From Methylophilales bacterium MBRSF5 (lineage in GTDB: Bacteria > Pseudomonadota > Gammaproteobacteria > Burkholderiales > Methylophilaceae), in contig CP011001.1 of the NCBI GenBank assembly GCA_001044335.1, forward strand, positions 558,001 to 622,000: 64,000 bases of DNA. Direction: 5' to 3'. The translations under genes and the position numbers were made by a program. This document shows positions 7,818 to 20,746 of this stretch, piece after piece; position 1 is the first letter of the stretch, and each line of letters opens with the position of its first letter. The notes beneath the pieces are model-generated. The model saw only the letters and a list, made by a program, of their open reading frames with translations. It was not told the origin of the DNA and searched no databases.

Positions 7818-8033
7818 ATGTTAAAAAAAATATTAGGACTTATGCTGCTTTCTATCGCAACTTTTTCTTTTGCTGCTGACGACACTGACACAAAAGGCGA
7901 CGACAAAGAGAAAGCTGAAAGAGGTTTTGTTGTAGCTGGTGACGATAAAGAAGGCGACGACAAAGAGAAAGCTGAAAGAGGTTTCTTTTTAGCAGCTGCA
8001 GATGATAAAGAAGATGAAAAAGAAAAAAAATAA
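7818..8033 (+). CDS. Small exported, highly charged protein with an internal duplication
   Basis: It codes for 71 residues. A signal peptide MLKKILGLMLLSIATFSFA is followed by a very hydrophilic, lysine- and aspartate/glutamate-rich mature part made of two copies of a 19-20 residue unit containing GDDKEKAERGF, ending in EDEKEKK. An AAAAGGA ribosome-binding site precedes the ATG. The mature peptide looks intrinsically disordered and should be periplasmic or secreted. It is monocistronic, framed by a terminator-like hairpin before it and a clear terminator after it. The family is not recognised; metal or cation binding by the acidic repeats is only a guess. Confidence 0.65.
   Translation: MLKKILGLMLLSIATFSFAADDTDTKGDDKEKAERGFVVAGDDKEGDDKEKAERGFFLAAADDKEDEKEKK
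7894..7984 (+). repeat. Tandem 34-bp identical direct repeats inside the 7818 gene
   Basis: A 34-base sequence occurs at 7894-7927 and again, identical, at 7951-7984. The offset of 57 bases is 19 codons, so the reading frame is kept. Perfect identity, including third codon positions, points to a recent duplication or to ongoing repeat-number change. Confidence 0.9.
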
Positions 8034-8048
8034 TCTTCTTACTTATTT

Positions 8049-8075
8049 AAAAGGGGCGTTTAGCCCCTTTTTTTT
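8049..8075 (+). terminator. Rho-independent terminator after the 7818 gene
   Basis: The stem AAAAGGGGC pairs with GCCCCTTTT around a five-base loop, and the T tract continues to 8075. It begins 16 bases after the stop codon of the small exported protein. Confidence 0.9.
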
Positions 8076-8260
8076 CAACTAATGAGGGGGTAAATTTCTC
8101 TACATCTTGGGTAAAAAAAAGAGCTGGAGTAAAAGCTTATTTTTACCCCAACTTCATTGTTGTTTTTGATTGTATTGGATCGTGTAAGACTAATATTATT
8201 GTAAAATCAATTACTTAATTGTATAAATTAAACCCCATTGGACTGGATTAAATAGGTTGA
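8076..8260. other. 185-base intergenic region with an imperfect inverted repeat
   Basis: No gene is seen here. A long imperfect hairpin can be drawn between 8109-8125 and 8134-8148 (GGGTAAAAA pairing with TTTTTACCC, inner AGCT pairs). A second GGGGTAAA copy at about 8086-8093 offers an alternative partner for the TTTACCCC arm. The rest is AT-rich. It lies downstream of tRNA-Ala on the minus strand and may hold that transcript's end, but no clean T-tailed terminator is visible in that direction. Confidence 0.4.
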
Positions 8261-8336
8261 TGGTGGAGGTAAGCGGGATCGAACCGCTGACCCCTTGCAT
8301 GCCATGCAAGTGCTCTCCCAGCTGAGCTATACCCCC
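8261..8336 (-). tRNA. tRNA-Ala (anticodon GGC)
   Basis: A complete 76-base cloverleaf on the minus strand: acceptor stem GGGGGTA pairing with TACCTCC (one G-U pair), D arm with AGCTCAGCTGGGAGAGC, anticodon stem CTTGC/GCAAG enclosing a loop with GGC at positions 34-36, and a standard GGTTCGATCCC T arm. The 3' CCA is encoded. It begins six bases after the queF stop, with no room for its own promoter in the gap, so it is probably processed from a queF transcript or driven from inside queF. Confidence 0.97.
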
Positions 8337-8342
8337 AGTTAT

Positions 8343-8786
8343 TTAAACAACGCTATTTTGACTTGGAAATTGATCTAAATCAACTTTAGGTTGTGGTTTC
8401 CATCCTTTTTTTCTATGCTCAACAACGACGTTAGTGAAGATCCCTCCGCGGACATAAAACTTAGCTGTTAATTTCATATATCGAGGTTTTGTTGCTTTAA
8501 CTAAATCGCTCAAAATTTGATTGGTGACAGCCTCGTGGAAGCAACCTTCATCCCTAAAGGACCACATATATAATTTTAGACTTTTCAGTTCCACACAGTG
8601 CTTATCAGGGATATAATCTAGATATAGAGTTGCAAAGTCTGGCTGCCCAGTTTTTGGACACAGGCAAGTAAATTCAGGTATTTCCATATGGATATGAAAA
8701 TCACCTTTTGGATTTGGATTACTGAAAGTTTCTAACTCTTTAGTTGGTTGTGCGGTTGGCTTACTTCCTAATTTTGTAAGTTTCAT
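8343..8786 (-). CDS. queF: NADPH-dependent 7-cyano-7-deazaguanine reductase
   Basis: It codes for 147 residues, the short (type I) form of QueF. It reduces the nitrile preQ0 to preQ1 for queuosine made in tRNAs with GUN anticodons. The catalytic cysteine lies in [15 protein letters not shown], followed by the conserved aspartate. [16 protein letters not shown] and the downstream [13 protein letters not shown] are the family signature. A tRNA-Ala gene follows six bases later. It is divergent from smc, with 78 bases between the two starts. Confidence 0.95.
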   Translation of the reverse strand: MKLTKLGSKPTAQPTKELETFSNPNPKGDFHIHMEIPEFTCLCPKTGQPDFATLYLDYIPDKHCVELKSLKLYMWSFRDEGCFHEAVTNQILSDLVKATKPRYMKLTAKFYVRGGIFTNVVVEHRKKGWKPQPKVDLDQFPSQNSVV

Positions 8787-8864
8787 CGTGGTATTAAACC
8801 TTTAAAAAAATTTTTGCAATTATACAATTATTTTTGCGATTTTATAGATCATAGAGAGAAGTAT

Positions 8865-11800
8865 TTGAAGTTAAGACAAATAAAGTTGGCCGGTTTTAAA
8901 ACCTTCGTAGACCCCACCACCATCTCTTTACCAGGTCAATTAGTTGGCATAGTCGGACCAAATGGATGCGGTAAATCAAACATCATGGAATCTGTCAAAT
9001 GGGTCCTGGGCTCATCCTCAGCAAAAGAGTTAAGAGGAGAGTCGATGGAGTCTGTCATATTTAATGGAACAGACACGAGACCTGCAATATCAAGAGCCAG
9101 CGTGGAACTCCTTTTCGACAACACTGAGAACAAAGCTGCAAATGAATGGACAAAATATTCCGAAATTGCAGTCCGCAGAACAATCGAAAAAGACAAGGGA
9201 TCAACCTATTCAATTAATGGTATCAATGTTCGTAGAAAAGATATAGCAGACCTTTTTTATGGAACCGGCTTGGGAACAAGAGGTTATGCCATTATTGGAC
9301 AAAATACTGTTTCACAGCTTGTTGAAGCAAAACCAGAGGAGCTGAAAAATTTTCTGGAAGAAGCTGCGGGCATTAGTAAATACAAAGAAAGAAGGAAGGA
9401 GACGGAATACAGACTCCGTGATACAAGAGATAACCTTCAGCGCGTGCAAGATCTTGAAAAAGAAATTAATTCTGCTATTTCAAAGCTTGAAGCGCAAGCA
9501 GAGGCAGCAAAAAAATATAATCTTTTTAAGGGACAGCTAAAACAGTTAGAAGCCCAACTAGCTTACTTAAAGAAAGAAACAGCAGCGAAAACCTGGAAGG
9601 AATCTCAAGAGAAGTTAAAGCAGACTGAAGTTAAGCTAGAGCAAAAGAAAACTGAGTTGACCAAAGCAGAACTTGCTGTAGAAAATTCACGGGAAGATCT
9701 CAAATCAGAAAATGAGGCCTTAAATCCAATCCAAGCAAACTTTTACGAAATAAGCTCAAAGGTAAGCTCCGTAGAAAGTAAGATTGAGTCCAATCGAAAT
9801 GAAGAAGAGCGAGCTAAGGTGCAGGTGGAGCAAAGCAATAATCGCATCAAGGAAATCACAGAAGAGCTTGCAAGATTAAATAATCTATCAGATCAACTCA
9901 AAAATGATCTGACCGAACATGAAAAACTAATAAGTGAATATCAGAATACATACAAAGAAAAAGAAGATTATTACAAAAAAACAGAATCTGAATTTTTAGA
10001 AATAAATAATGAATTTAAATCAGTTGAAGAAAATCTTCAGGAGAGCAAAGAACAATTAAGATTAGACCAAAATACCATATCCTTTATGGATGGTAAAATT
10101 CAAGACTTTGAGAAAAGGTTTGATCAGTTACAAACAGAATTAAAGAACCAAGAAAATTTACTGAACGAAGCAAACAGCTCGGGCGATGAAAATATAGCTG
10201 AACTCAGTAGTGTTATAGAAGGTTTAAATAAGGAAATAAACTCAAAAAAAGATTCAATGGATAACCATTCAGAAGTTTTGGATGCGCTATACGATGAGCG
10301 TCAGGATATTCAAACTGAGTTAAGTCAAGTTGAGGCCGAAATTAAGTCTTTAAATTCTTTAATCGATTCCCAAGTTAACCAAGAACAAATCGATCGCTGG
10401 CTTGAAGTTAATCACATTAACTCAGACTACAGCTTGCTTAATAAAGTTAAAATTGATGAGAAGTTTGCAAAAGCTCTAGATTCCGTGATGGGAGTTAAGT
10501 CAAATGCTTATTTCTCATCTAAATTTAATACTCATGAATCATCTTTTGGCGTCACTGTGATGACATCATCAAGCGAGTCAATCCATAATAATTCCAAATT
10601 TGAAGATTTAAAGCCCTTAAATCAATTGATAGAGATTGAGCCTGAATACAGGCCGGTTATTAGTGAACTCACACAAAATATTTTTATAATTGAAGATTTG
10701 AGTCAACTGGATACCTATCGTGAAAAGCTAAGTCCCGGCCAGTCTCTGGTAGATGCCAACGGCAATATATACGGTAGGCTTTACCAGTATCTTCGCGGGA
10801 CCAATGATATTACTGTTGATGCATTTGCTACAAAGGCAAAAATTGAAGAGCTGAGCGAGGCTTTAAAAATGCTTCAAGAGACTAATCAATCGGTCGTTTC
10901 AAAAATATCTCTAGAAAAAGAGAAGATGGATGAAAATAAAGATAGCCTAAGCAACTTAATTGACCAACGTGATGTTACAGAAAAAGAATTAAAGGCTTTA
11001 GAGATAAAATTTTCAAGACAAAGGTTTCAAAAAGCATCTGCTACAGAAAGGATTCAGTCAATATCGGATGAGCTAGAGGTCATAGATAAAGAAAAAAATC
11101 TTATTGCATCAGATAGGCAAACTAAATATGAGAGTAGCCAGAAACTTTCAAATGTAATTAATGATTTAACTCAAACCATAGAAAACGTTTCCGTTGAGAA
11201 AAATTCAAAAGAGCAGTCGTTCATTGAAGCAAAGAGAGTATTTGAGGAGGCTGAAAAAGAAAAACGAGAAATAGAATACAAGATCAATTTAGCCCAAGCT
11301 AAGATAAACGATATAAACGAGCGGAATCAAATTCTATCTAACGAACAAGGTACACTCAGCAGAACTTCTGGTGAATTTAATTTGGATATGTTTGCGCAAA
11401 AACACAATGAGTTGAATCAAGACTTAGAAAAATTCATCAATGAAAAACAAAGTGCAGAGGAGCAGTTAAAGGATAAACGTGATCAGCTGGCTATTAAGGA
11501 AACAGCCTTGAGGGAAAAGGAGCAAGCCAGACTAACAATTATTCAAGAAATCAATCCAATCTCTGAAGCTTTTCAAGCAGAGACATTAAAGGAACAACAA
11601 ACTAAAATTGATTATGATTACTCTGCAAAAGAATTCTTGAAGTTCAACACCAATGATGATGAAGTGGCGAGTGAAATTGATGGTGAGAGTGCAACATCCA
11701 TTGGGGAAAAAATTGAAAAATTAAACCAAAAAATCGAAAGAATTGGCCCTATAAATATGGCTGCTGTATCAGAGCTTGAAAGTGAAAGGGAGAGGGCGGC

Positions 11801-12370
11801 ATACATTGCCAGCCAAGTAGAAGATTTATCACAAGCTAGCGCAACACTCGAAGAGGCTATTGGTAAAATTGATCGTGAAACCCGTGATAAGCTGAAAGAA
11901 ACTTATAACAGTGTTAACCAAAACTTAAATGATTACTTTAGAAAGCTGTTTGGTGGTGGTAAAGCAGTTCTTGAGCTCTTGGGTAATGAAATATTAGATA
12001 CTGGATTACAAATTGTTGCTCAACCACCCGGCAAGAAAAATACAACCATCCATCTCTTATCAGGTGGTGAAAAAGCATTAACAGCTATTGCACTGGTTTT
12101 TGCTTTATTTAGATTAAATCCAGCACCATTCTGTTTATTAGATGAGGTTGATGCACCTCTTGATGATTCAAATACAGAAAGATTTTGTGAGTTAGTTAAA
12201 GAGATGTCATCAAATACACAATTTTTGTATGTCTCACACAACAAAATTACCATGGAGCTTGCTGAACAGCTCATAGGCGTAACGATGCAAGAGTCAGGAG
12301 TTTCTAAAATTGTTGAGGTTGACTTAAATAATGCTAAGGAGACCCCAAGAGAAGAGCCTCAGGTGAGTTC

Positions 12371-12374
<4 letters not shown>
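8865..12374 (+). CDS. smc: Chromosome segregation protein SMC
   Basis: It codes for about 1,169 residues. The TTG at 8865 was chosen because it gives the family's normal beginning (MKLRQIKLAGFKTF); an in-frame TTG at 8814 would add 17 unrelated residues. Walker A (GPNGCGKS, residues 31-38) is near the start. Long coiled coils follow from about 170, a hinge lies around 500-650, a second coiled coil runs to about 1,000, and the signature LLSGGEKALTAIA and Walker B FCLLDEVDAPLDD are at the end. SMC organises and segregates the nucleoid as an ATPase ring with ScpAB. It overlaps zipA by four bases. Confidence 0.97.
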
Positions 12375-16299
<3,925 letters not shown>

Positions 16300-16337
16300 T
16301 CTATTTAACATAATATACATTATACGAAATAAAAGAT

Positions 16338-17375
16338 ATGTTTTTCATTAAAAAGGTAGTTGTTTATGTACTTAGCGTCGCATCTCTACTTTTGATCCAT
16401 AATGCATTAATGGCTAAAACTCCAGTAGCAATCTTATATGATGAAATTTTTTTAGAACACAACACTGGCTCAGGTCATCCAGAAAGACCTGAGCGTTTGT
16501 TCGAAGTAATAGATACCTTAAAAAATAATCCTGACTTTAAATATGATCTTGTTTGGCCGAAAGTTCGCAAAGCTGATAATTCAGAAATAGCATTAGCGCA
16601 TTCAGATAAATATATCCAACTTGTAGAAAGTGAGATTAGGGCACTTGATGATGACTCCCCTACCTTTCTTAGTACTGGCGATACGGTTATCTCTCCAAAA
16701 AGCCTTGATGTTGCACAAATGTCTGTTGGTGCATCATTAGTGGGTATTGATGAAATCATGAATGGCAATGTCAAAGCTGCATTTTCCTTTAATAGGCCGC
16801 CAGGGCACCATGCGACTGAGGACAGGGGTATGGGATTCTGCATCTATAACCATGCTGCAATAGCTGCCAAATACCTTCAAAATAAATACTCTTTATCGAG
16901 AGTGTTAATTATCGATTTTGATGTCCATCATGGTAATGGGACCCAAGATATATTCTATGATGATCCATCAGTGTTTTATTTCAGTATTCACCAACATCCC
17001 TTTTATCCGGGCACTGGCCGACCTTCAGAAACTGGAATGGCTGATGGTGAAGGTTTCACCCTGAATATTGACCTACCTAAAGGATCAGGTGATGAGGAAT
17101 TTATTAAAGGATTTTCAGAAGAATTGATTCCAAAAATGAATGATTTTAAGCCTGAGTTTATATTAATATCGGCTGGTTTTGATGCACATGATAATGATCT
17201 ATTAGGTAAACTATCTTACACACCTAAAGGGTATAGCCAGGTAGCTAAAATTATTAACTCAATCTACAAGAATAGCAATGCAAAAGGGATTATGTATATG
17301 CTGGAAGGCGGCTATGTTCCTGAAAACATTGACAATGCAAGCCAAGCGATAATAAAAAGACTATTAGAACTCTAA
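16338..17375 (+). CDS. Histone-deacetylase-fold amidohydrolase with apparent signal peptide
   Basis: It codes for 345 residues. All landmarks of zinc-dependent class II HDAC/acetoin-utilisation/acetylpolyamine amidohydrolase proteins are intact: GHPERPERL, the RPPGHHA active-site pair, GFCIYNHAAIAA, the zinc-site aspartate/histidine in IIDFDVHHGNGTQ, the second zinc aspartate in ISAGFDAHDND, and the EGGY end. They remove acetyl groups from lysines or polyamines. Unusually, the first 26 residues (KK, hydrophobic VVVYVLSVASLLLI, then NALMA) look like a signal peptide. A start at the internal ATG (16410) would give a normal cytosolic enzyme, but no ribosome-binding site precedes it. Gap to the preceding gene is 38 bases. 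Confidence 0.88.
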   Translation: MFFIKKVVVYVLSVASLLLIHNALMAKTPVAILYDEIFLEHNTGSGHPERPERLFEVIDTLKNNPDFKYDLVWPKVRKADNSEIALAHSDKYIQLVESEIRALDDDSPTFLSTGDTVISPKSLDVAQMSVGASLVGIDEIMNGNVKAAFSFNRPPGHHATEDRGMGFCIYNHAAIAAKYLQNKYSLSRVLIIDFDVHHGNGTQDIFYDDPSVFYFSIHQHPFYPGTGRPSETGMADGEGFTLNIDLPKGSGDEEFIKGFSEELIPKMNDFKPEFILISAGFDAHDNDLLGKLSYTPKGYSQVAKIINSIYKNSNAKGIMYMLEGGYVPENIDNASQAIIKRLLEL

Positions 17376-17385
17376 TTAAGAGTAG

Positions 17386-19515
17386 TTATAGGCTTGCAAC
17401 CTCTACCAAACAATCATGCGATGTTGGTGAGTTACCCATATCTCCAAAAGCATTTGAACTGACTGAGTTAACGACCCCATTATTCATTTGCCGCCAATAT
17501 CCTAAGGTTGCTACAACAATCCCTTTATTTACATCTGTGGTGACTTTTGCAGCAGCCTCAAATGAGCCTCTATCATTAAATACTTTTACTTTTTGACCTT
17601 CGGTAACTCCCCGATTTTCTGCGTCAGTTGGATTAATCAGAACAAACTGCTCACCCTGCCCTTTAAGTTTATTTTCTATGTTGGCATAACTTGAATTAAT
17701 AAACCCATGACTTTTCGGAGCTAATATATTCAATGGGTATTTTTTTGCTAATTCGGGGTTAGCCTCATGAGTTTCCCTAGATGCAACGTAGTCAGGTAAT
17801 TCAGGTATATCTTCACCAGGTTGAAATCCTTCATACATTTGTCTAAAAGGACCTGCCACAAAGTTTTTGGCTCCGACTACCCTAAATTCACATTTACCCG
17901 ATGGTGTTGGAAAGTTTCCTTCCTTATGCGGCGCCCTATCATCTTTAGTGCCCACATTTAACCTGGCATAACCATGTTTTTTTAAGTAATTGAGATCAAT
18001 CCCATCACAGGCTGGAGCATTCCAGTCGATGTAATTTTCTAAACATTCCGTATCATTCCATTTAAAGTTATCTTCTTCAAAACCAAGCCGTTTAGCAAGC
18101 TGTCGGAATATTTCATTATTTGGTAAACATTCTCCAGGAGAGTCGATACATTTTTCATTATATGTAAGGTATAAGTGACCCCAAGATAAAATAATATCTT
18201 CTTGCTCAGCGCCCATAGATGCTGGAAGCAATATATCTGCAAATGCAGCAGTATCTGAGATAAAGTGTTCAGCTGATATTAAAAACAGATCTTCGCGCTT
18301 TAAGCCCTCTAATATTTTTTCAGACTCAGTCGCCTGAGTTACTGGGTTAGTATTCCAACACATCATTGATTTAATTGGTACTTTTAGCTTTTGTTCTCCA
18401 GTCAGGACTCTTCCAAGCTGAAGATTGTTAACTACCTGAGTGCCTTCAGGAATTAGGTCTGGTCGACAAATTACATCAAATTTGTAAGGATGTTCCCATA
18501 CAGGAAATTGAAGAATACCCCCACCAACATGGCGCCATGCGCCAGTAAGGGCTGGTAAGGAAGTTACCGCTCTAATGGCTTGGCTTCCACCCCAACTCTT
18601 CTCCAAGGCTACTCCAATTCTAATAGCTGATGGCTGAGTTGTAGCATATTCTCTAGCCAGTTTTCTGATGTCATCTGCAGAGATGCCTGTTATTTCTGCG
18701 GCCCATTCCGGAGTTCTTTCTCTGGCTTTTTCAGCTAATTCTGGATAACCAACAGTATAATTATCAACATAATCTTGATCAACCAAACCTTCTTCTATAA
18801 TGACATTCATCATTGCCATCGCTAAGGCACCATCCGTTCCTGGTTTTGGGCAAACATGCCAATCAGCCTCTTTTGCAGTTCTAGATGCATAAGCATCTAT
18901 GACCACAACCTTTGCACCTTGCTTCTGAGCTTCTTTAATAATATGCCAGTGATGTAAATTAGTGCTAACCGAATTACATGCCCAAACGATAATAAATTTA
19001 GAATGGATAAAGCTTTCAGGATCTACACCAGCCGTAGGCCCTATGGTTAATAACCATGCTGTGCATGAACCTTCTCCACAAAAAGTTCGTTCAGTTACGG
19101 TTGCGCCAAGTCTAGCAAAAAAAGCATCTCCGCCATTTAATCCATGGACTAAACCTTGGTTTCCTAAATAGCTATTTGGCATGATTGCTTGTGGACCATG
19201 CTCGGCAATGATCTCTTGCCATTTGTTAACAATAGTATTAAAGGCTTCATCCCAGGTGATTCTTTCGAATTTCTTTTCACCCTTTGGCCCTACTCTTTTC
19301 ATTGGATATAGAAGTCGATCCGGGTGGTAGTGTCTTTTTTCATAATCGTTTAATTTGACACACAAGCCCCCTCTAGTCATGGGATGGTCTGGATTTCCTT
19401 GAACTTTTATTAATTTTTTATCTTGAACATGAAATACCATTGAGCAGGTATCTGGACAATCATGTGGACACCCACCATGATGTTTTTGAATTGCAGACTT
19501 AATATCACCATCCAT
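17386..19515 (-). CDS. Molybdopterin (bis-MGD) oxidoreductase, formate dehydrogenase/BisC-like
   Basis: It codes for 709 residues of the DMSO-reductase superfamily. A [4Fe-4S] site is built from Cys16, Cys20, Cys24 and Cys52 (CPHDCPDTC ... LCVK, with the CxK lysine at 54). The probable active-site region is TERTFCGEGSCTAWL, with cysteines at 146 and 151 rather than selenocysteine. FIIVWACNSVSTNLHH and the C-terminal molydopterin-dinucleotide domain (LNILAPKSHGFINSSYAN, LINPTDAENRGVTEGQKV) fit the family. No Tat signal is present, so it should be cytosolic. No electron-transfer subunit, FdhD or cofactor gene is adjacent. Substrate is uncertain; formate or a sulfur/N-oxide compound are options. 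Confidence 0.82.
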   Translation of the reverse strand: MDGDIKSAIQKHHGGCPHDCPDTCSMVFHVQDKKLIKVQGNPDHPMTRGGLCVKLNDYEKRHYHPDRLLYPMKRVGPKGEKKFERITWDEAFNTIVNKWQEIIAEHGPQAIMPNSYLGNQGLVHGLNGGDAFFARLGATVTERTFCGEGSCTAWLLTIGPTAGVDPESFIHSKFIIVWACNSVSTNLHHWHIIKEAQKQGAKVVVIDAYASRTAKEADWHVCPKPGTDGALAMAMMNVIIEEGLVDQDYVDNYTVGYPELAEKARERTPEWAAEITGISADDIRKLAREYATTQPSAIRIGVALEKSWGGSQAIRAVTSLPALTGAWRHVGGGILQFPVWEHPYKFDVICRPDLIPEGTQVVNNLQLGRVLTGEQKLKVPIKSMMCWNTNPVTQATESEKILEGLKREDLFLISAEHFISDTAAFADILLPASMGAEQEDIILSWGHLYLTYNEKCIDSPGECLPNNEIFRQLAKRLGFEEDNFKWNDTECLENYIDWNAPACDGIDLNYLKKHGYARLNVGTKDDRAPHKEGNFPTPSGKCEFRVVGAKNFVAGPFRQMYEGFQPGEDIPELPDYVASRETHEANPELAKKYPLNILAPKSHGFINSSYANIENKLKGQGEQFVLINPTDAENRGVTEGQKVKVFNDRGSFEAAAKVTTDVNKGIVVATLGYWRQMNNGVVNSVSSNAFGDMGNSPTSHDCLVEVASL

Positions 19516-19562
19516 AATATAGATCCTTATTGTTAATTAAGTAGAGCAATTTTAATTTAGCA

Positions 19563-19593
19563 TAAAAATAAAGCCCTGCAAACAGAGGGCTTT
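19563..19593 (-). terminator. Rho-independent terminator ending the fab-tmk-holB operon
   Basis: On the minus strand AAAGCCCT pairs with AGGGCTTT (19593-19586 with 19577-19570) around an eight-base loop, followed by ATTTTTATG. It begins about 20 bases after the stop of the last gene (19613). Confidence 0.8.
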
Positions 19594-19612
19594 ATTAAAT
19601 ACTAATATTATT

Positions 19613-19966
19613 TTAATTTGAAAATGCGATATTCATGCAGCGATCATTAATGAAAGTAAATTCAATACTTTTCCAAGTTGTATCTTTACCTGATTTGACA
19701 ATATTAGAGTAATACCACATATCTACCTTATCTTTTTTCTTATTATCCTTGTTATCAGTTGGCCTACCGATGGTTTTAGAAGCGCCTTTAGGTTTAACAG
19801 CAATTTCTTTTTTGTCAGGTTCACCAAGATACTTAACTACCCTAGCCTTAGGCTTGCCATTAAAAATCGTTAAGAATTCATCTTCAGTATAGATTTTCTT
19901 TTCCGCATAAGTAATAGATGACATGAATACAGTGATTAGTGTTATTAATAAAAACTTCAATTTCAT
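19613..19966 (-). CDS. Exported hypothetical protein, small periplasmic
   Basis: It codes for 117 residues behind a good AGAAGG ribosome-binding site. A signal peptide, MKLKFLLITLITVFMSSITYA, is followed by a basic mature part. ARVVKYLGEPD followed later by DMWYYSN and KSIEFTFINDRCMNI recalls the beta-rich SmpA/BamE-like outer-membrane lipoprotein fold (the G-x-P ... W-x-Y pattern), but no lipobox is present and the similarity is only a pattern. It is the last gene of the long operon and is followed by a terminator. Function unknown. Confidence 0.65.
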   Translation of the reverse strand: MKLKFLLITLITVFMSSITYAEKKIYTEDEFLTIFNGKPKARVVKYLGEPDKKEIAVKPKGASKTIGRPTDNKDNKKKDKVDMWYYSNIVKSGKDTTWKSIEFTFINDRCMNIAFSN

Positions 19967-19978
19967 TTGTTCAACCTT

Positions 19979-20746
19979 CTAATTATTAATGTGTAATTTT
20001 AACCCATCGTAAGCTAAAAAAACATGCTCGGGTAAGCTTTCAGATACAGCATCATACTCTATATCATGAGTCATATGAATTAAAAAAGTTCGTTTTGGGT
20101 TGATTTTTTCGGCCATAACCAAACTTTGCTTAAAACCATAGTGAGAAAAATGGGGCTCAAACCTCAAACAATCAAGCATTAAAGTATCAATACCTTGTAA
20201 TAATTCAAGTGTTGAATCAGGAATTTCGGATACATCGGTAATGTAGGCAAAGCAGCCAATTCGATAACCCAATATCTCCATCCTTCCATGGATCACAGGG
20301 AGTGGAATAACTTCATGACTTCCAACATTAAATGATTGATTCACCACTTGAGCATGCAACACTGGAGTTTCCCAAAACTTAGTTTCCTCACGAATTGCGT
20401 ATTGAAACTTTAATTTGAGTTCACTCATGGTATTTTGATTGGCAAAAATGGGGATGGCTTTTTTATATTTTTGACAATACGCTCGTAAATCATCCATGCC
20501 GTGACAATGGTCGGCATGATGATGAGTGTATAGGACCGCATCAATCTTATCGATAGATTCTCGCATGGCTTGCATTTTAAAATCTGGAGAAGTATCAATT
20601 AAGATATTTGTGCCATCATCCATAGTAATTAGCGAAGAGCATCTTGATCTTTTATTTTTTGGGTTATCTGAATGACATACTGCACACTCACATCCAATGA
20701 CCGGTGTACCTGCACTTGAGCCCGCGCCTAAAACTGTAACCCTCAT
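19979..20746 (-). CDS. MBL-fold metallohydrolase, PhnP-like
   Basis: It codes for 255 residues of the metallo-beta-lactamase fold. The metal motif is THHHADHCHGMDD; further ligands lie in VIHGRMEILGYR and the C-terminal FLIHMTHDIEYD. An N-terminal group of cysteines (CECAVCHSDNPKNKRSRC) matches the structural zinc site of PhnP-type phosphodiesterases. These enzymes cleave small cyclic phosphates; the true substrate of the operon-linked paralogue is not known. It overlaps tatD by one base. Confidence 0.88.
   Translation of the reverse strand: MRVTVLGAGSSAGTPVIGCECAVCHSDNPKNKRSRCSSLITMDDGTNILIDTSPDFKMQAMRESIDKIDAVLYTHHHADHCHGMDDLRAYCQKYKKAIPIFANQNTMSELKLKFQYAIREETKFWETPVLHAQVVNQSFNVGSHEVIPLPVIHGRMEILGYRIGCFAYITDVSEIPDSTLELLQGIDTLMLDCLRFEPHFSHYGFKQSLVMAEKINPKRTFLIHMTHDIEYDAVSESLPEHVFLAYDGLKLHINN

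Noticed and set aside
7751-7963. Minus-strand serine-rich open frame of 70 codons
   Set aside because: It is the antisense shadow of the repeat-containing exported protein gene; its serines come from the complementary GA-rich codons, and it has no ribosome-binding site.
7894-7984. Direct repeats as a possible CRISPR array
   Set aside because: There are only two copies, they are in frame inside a coding region with a signal peptide, the spacing is a whole number of codons, and no cas genes are present.
8814-8864. Upstream TTG start for SMC
   Set aside because: The added 17 residues do not resemble the SMC N-terminus, which normally begins with MKLRQIKLAGF-like sequence at 8865.
17386-19515. 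Selenocysteine-containing formate dehydrogenase
   Set aside because: The active-site region is read through cysteine codons; there is no in-frame TGA and no need for a SECIS element.
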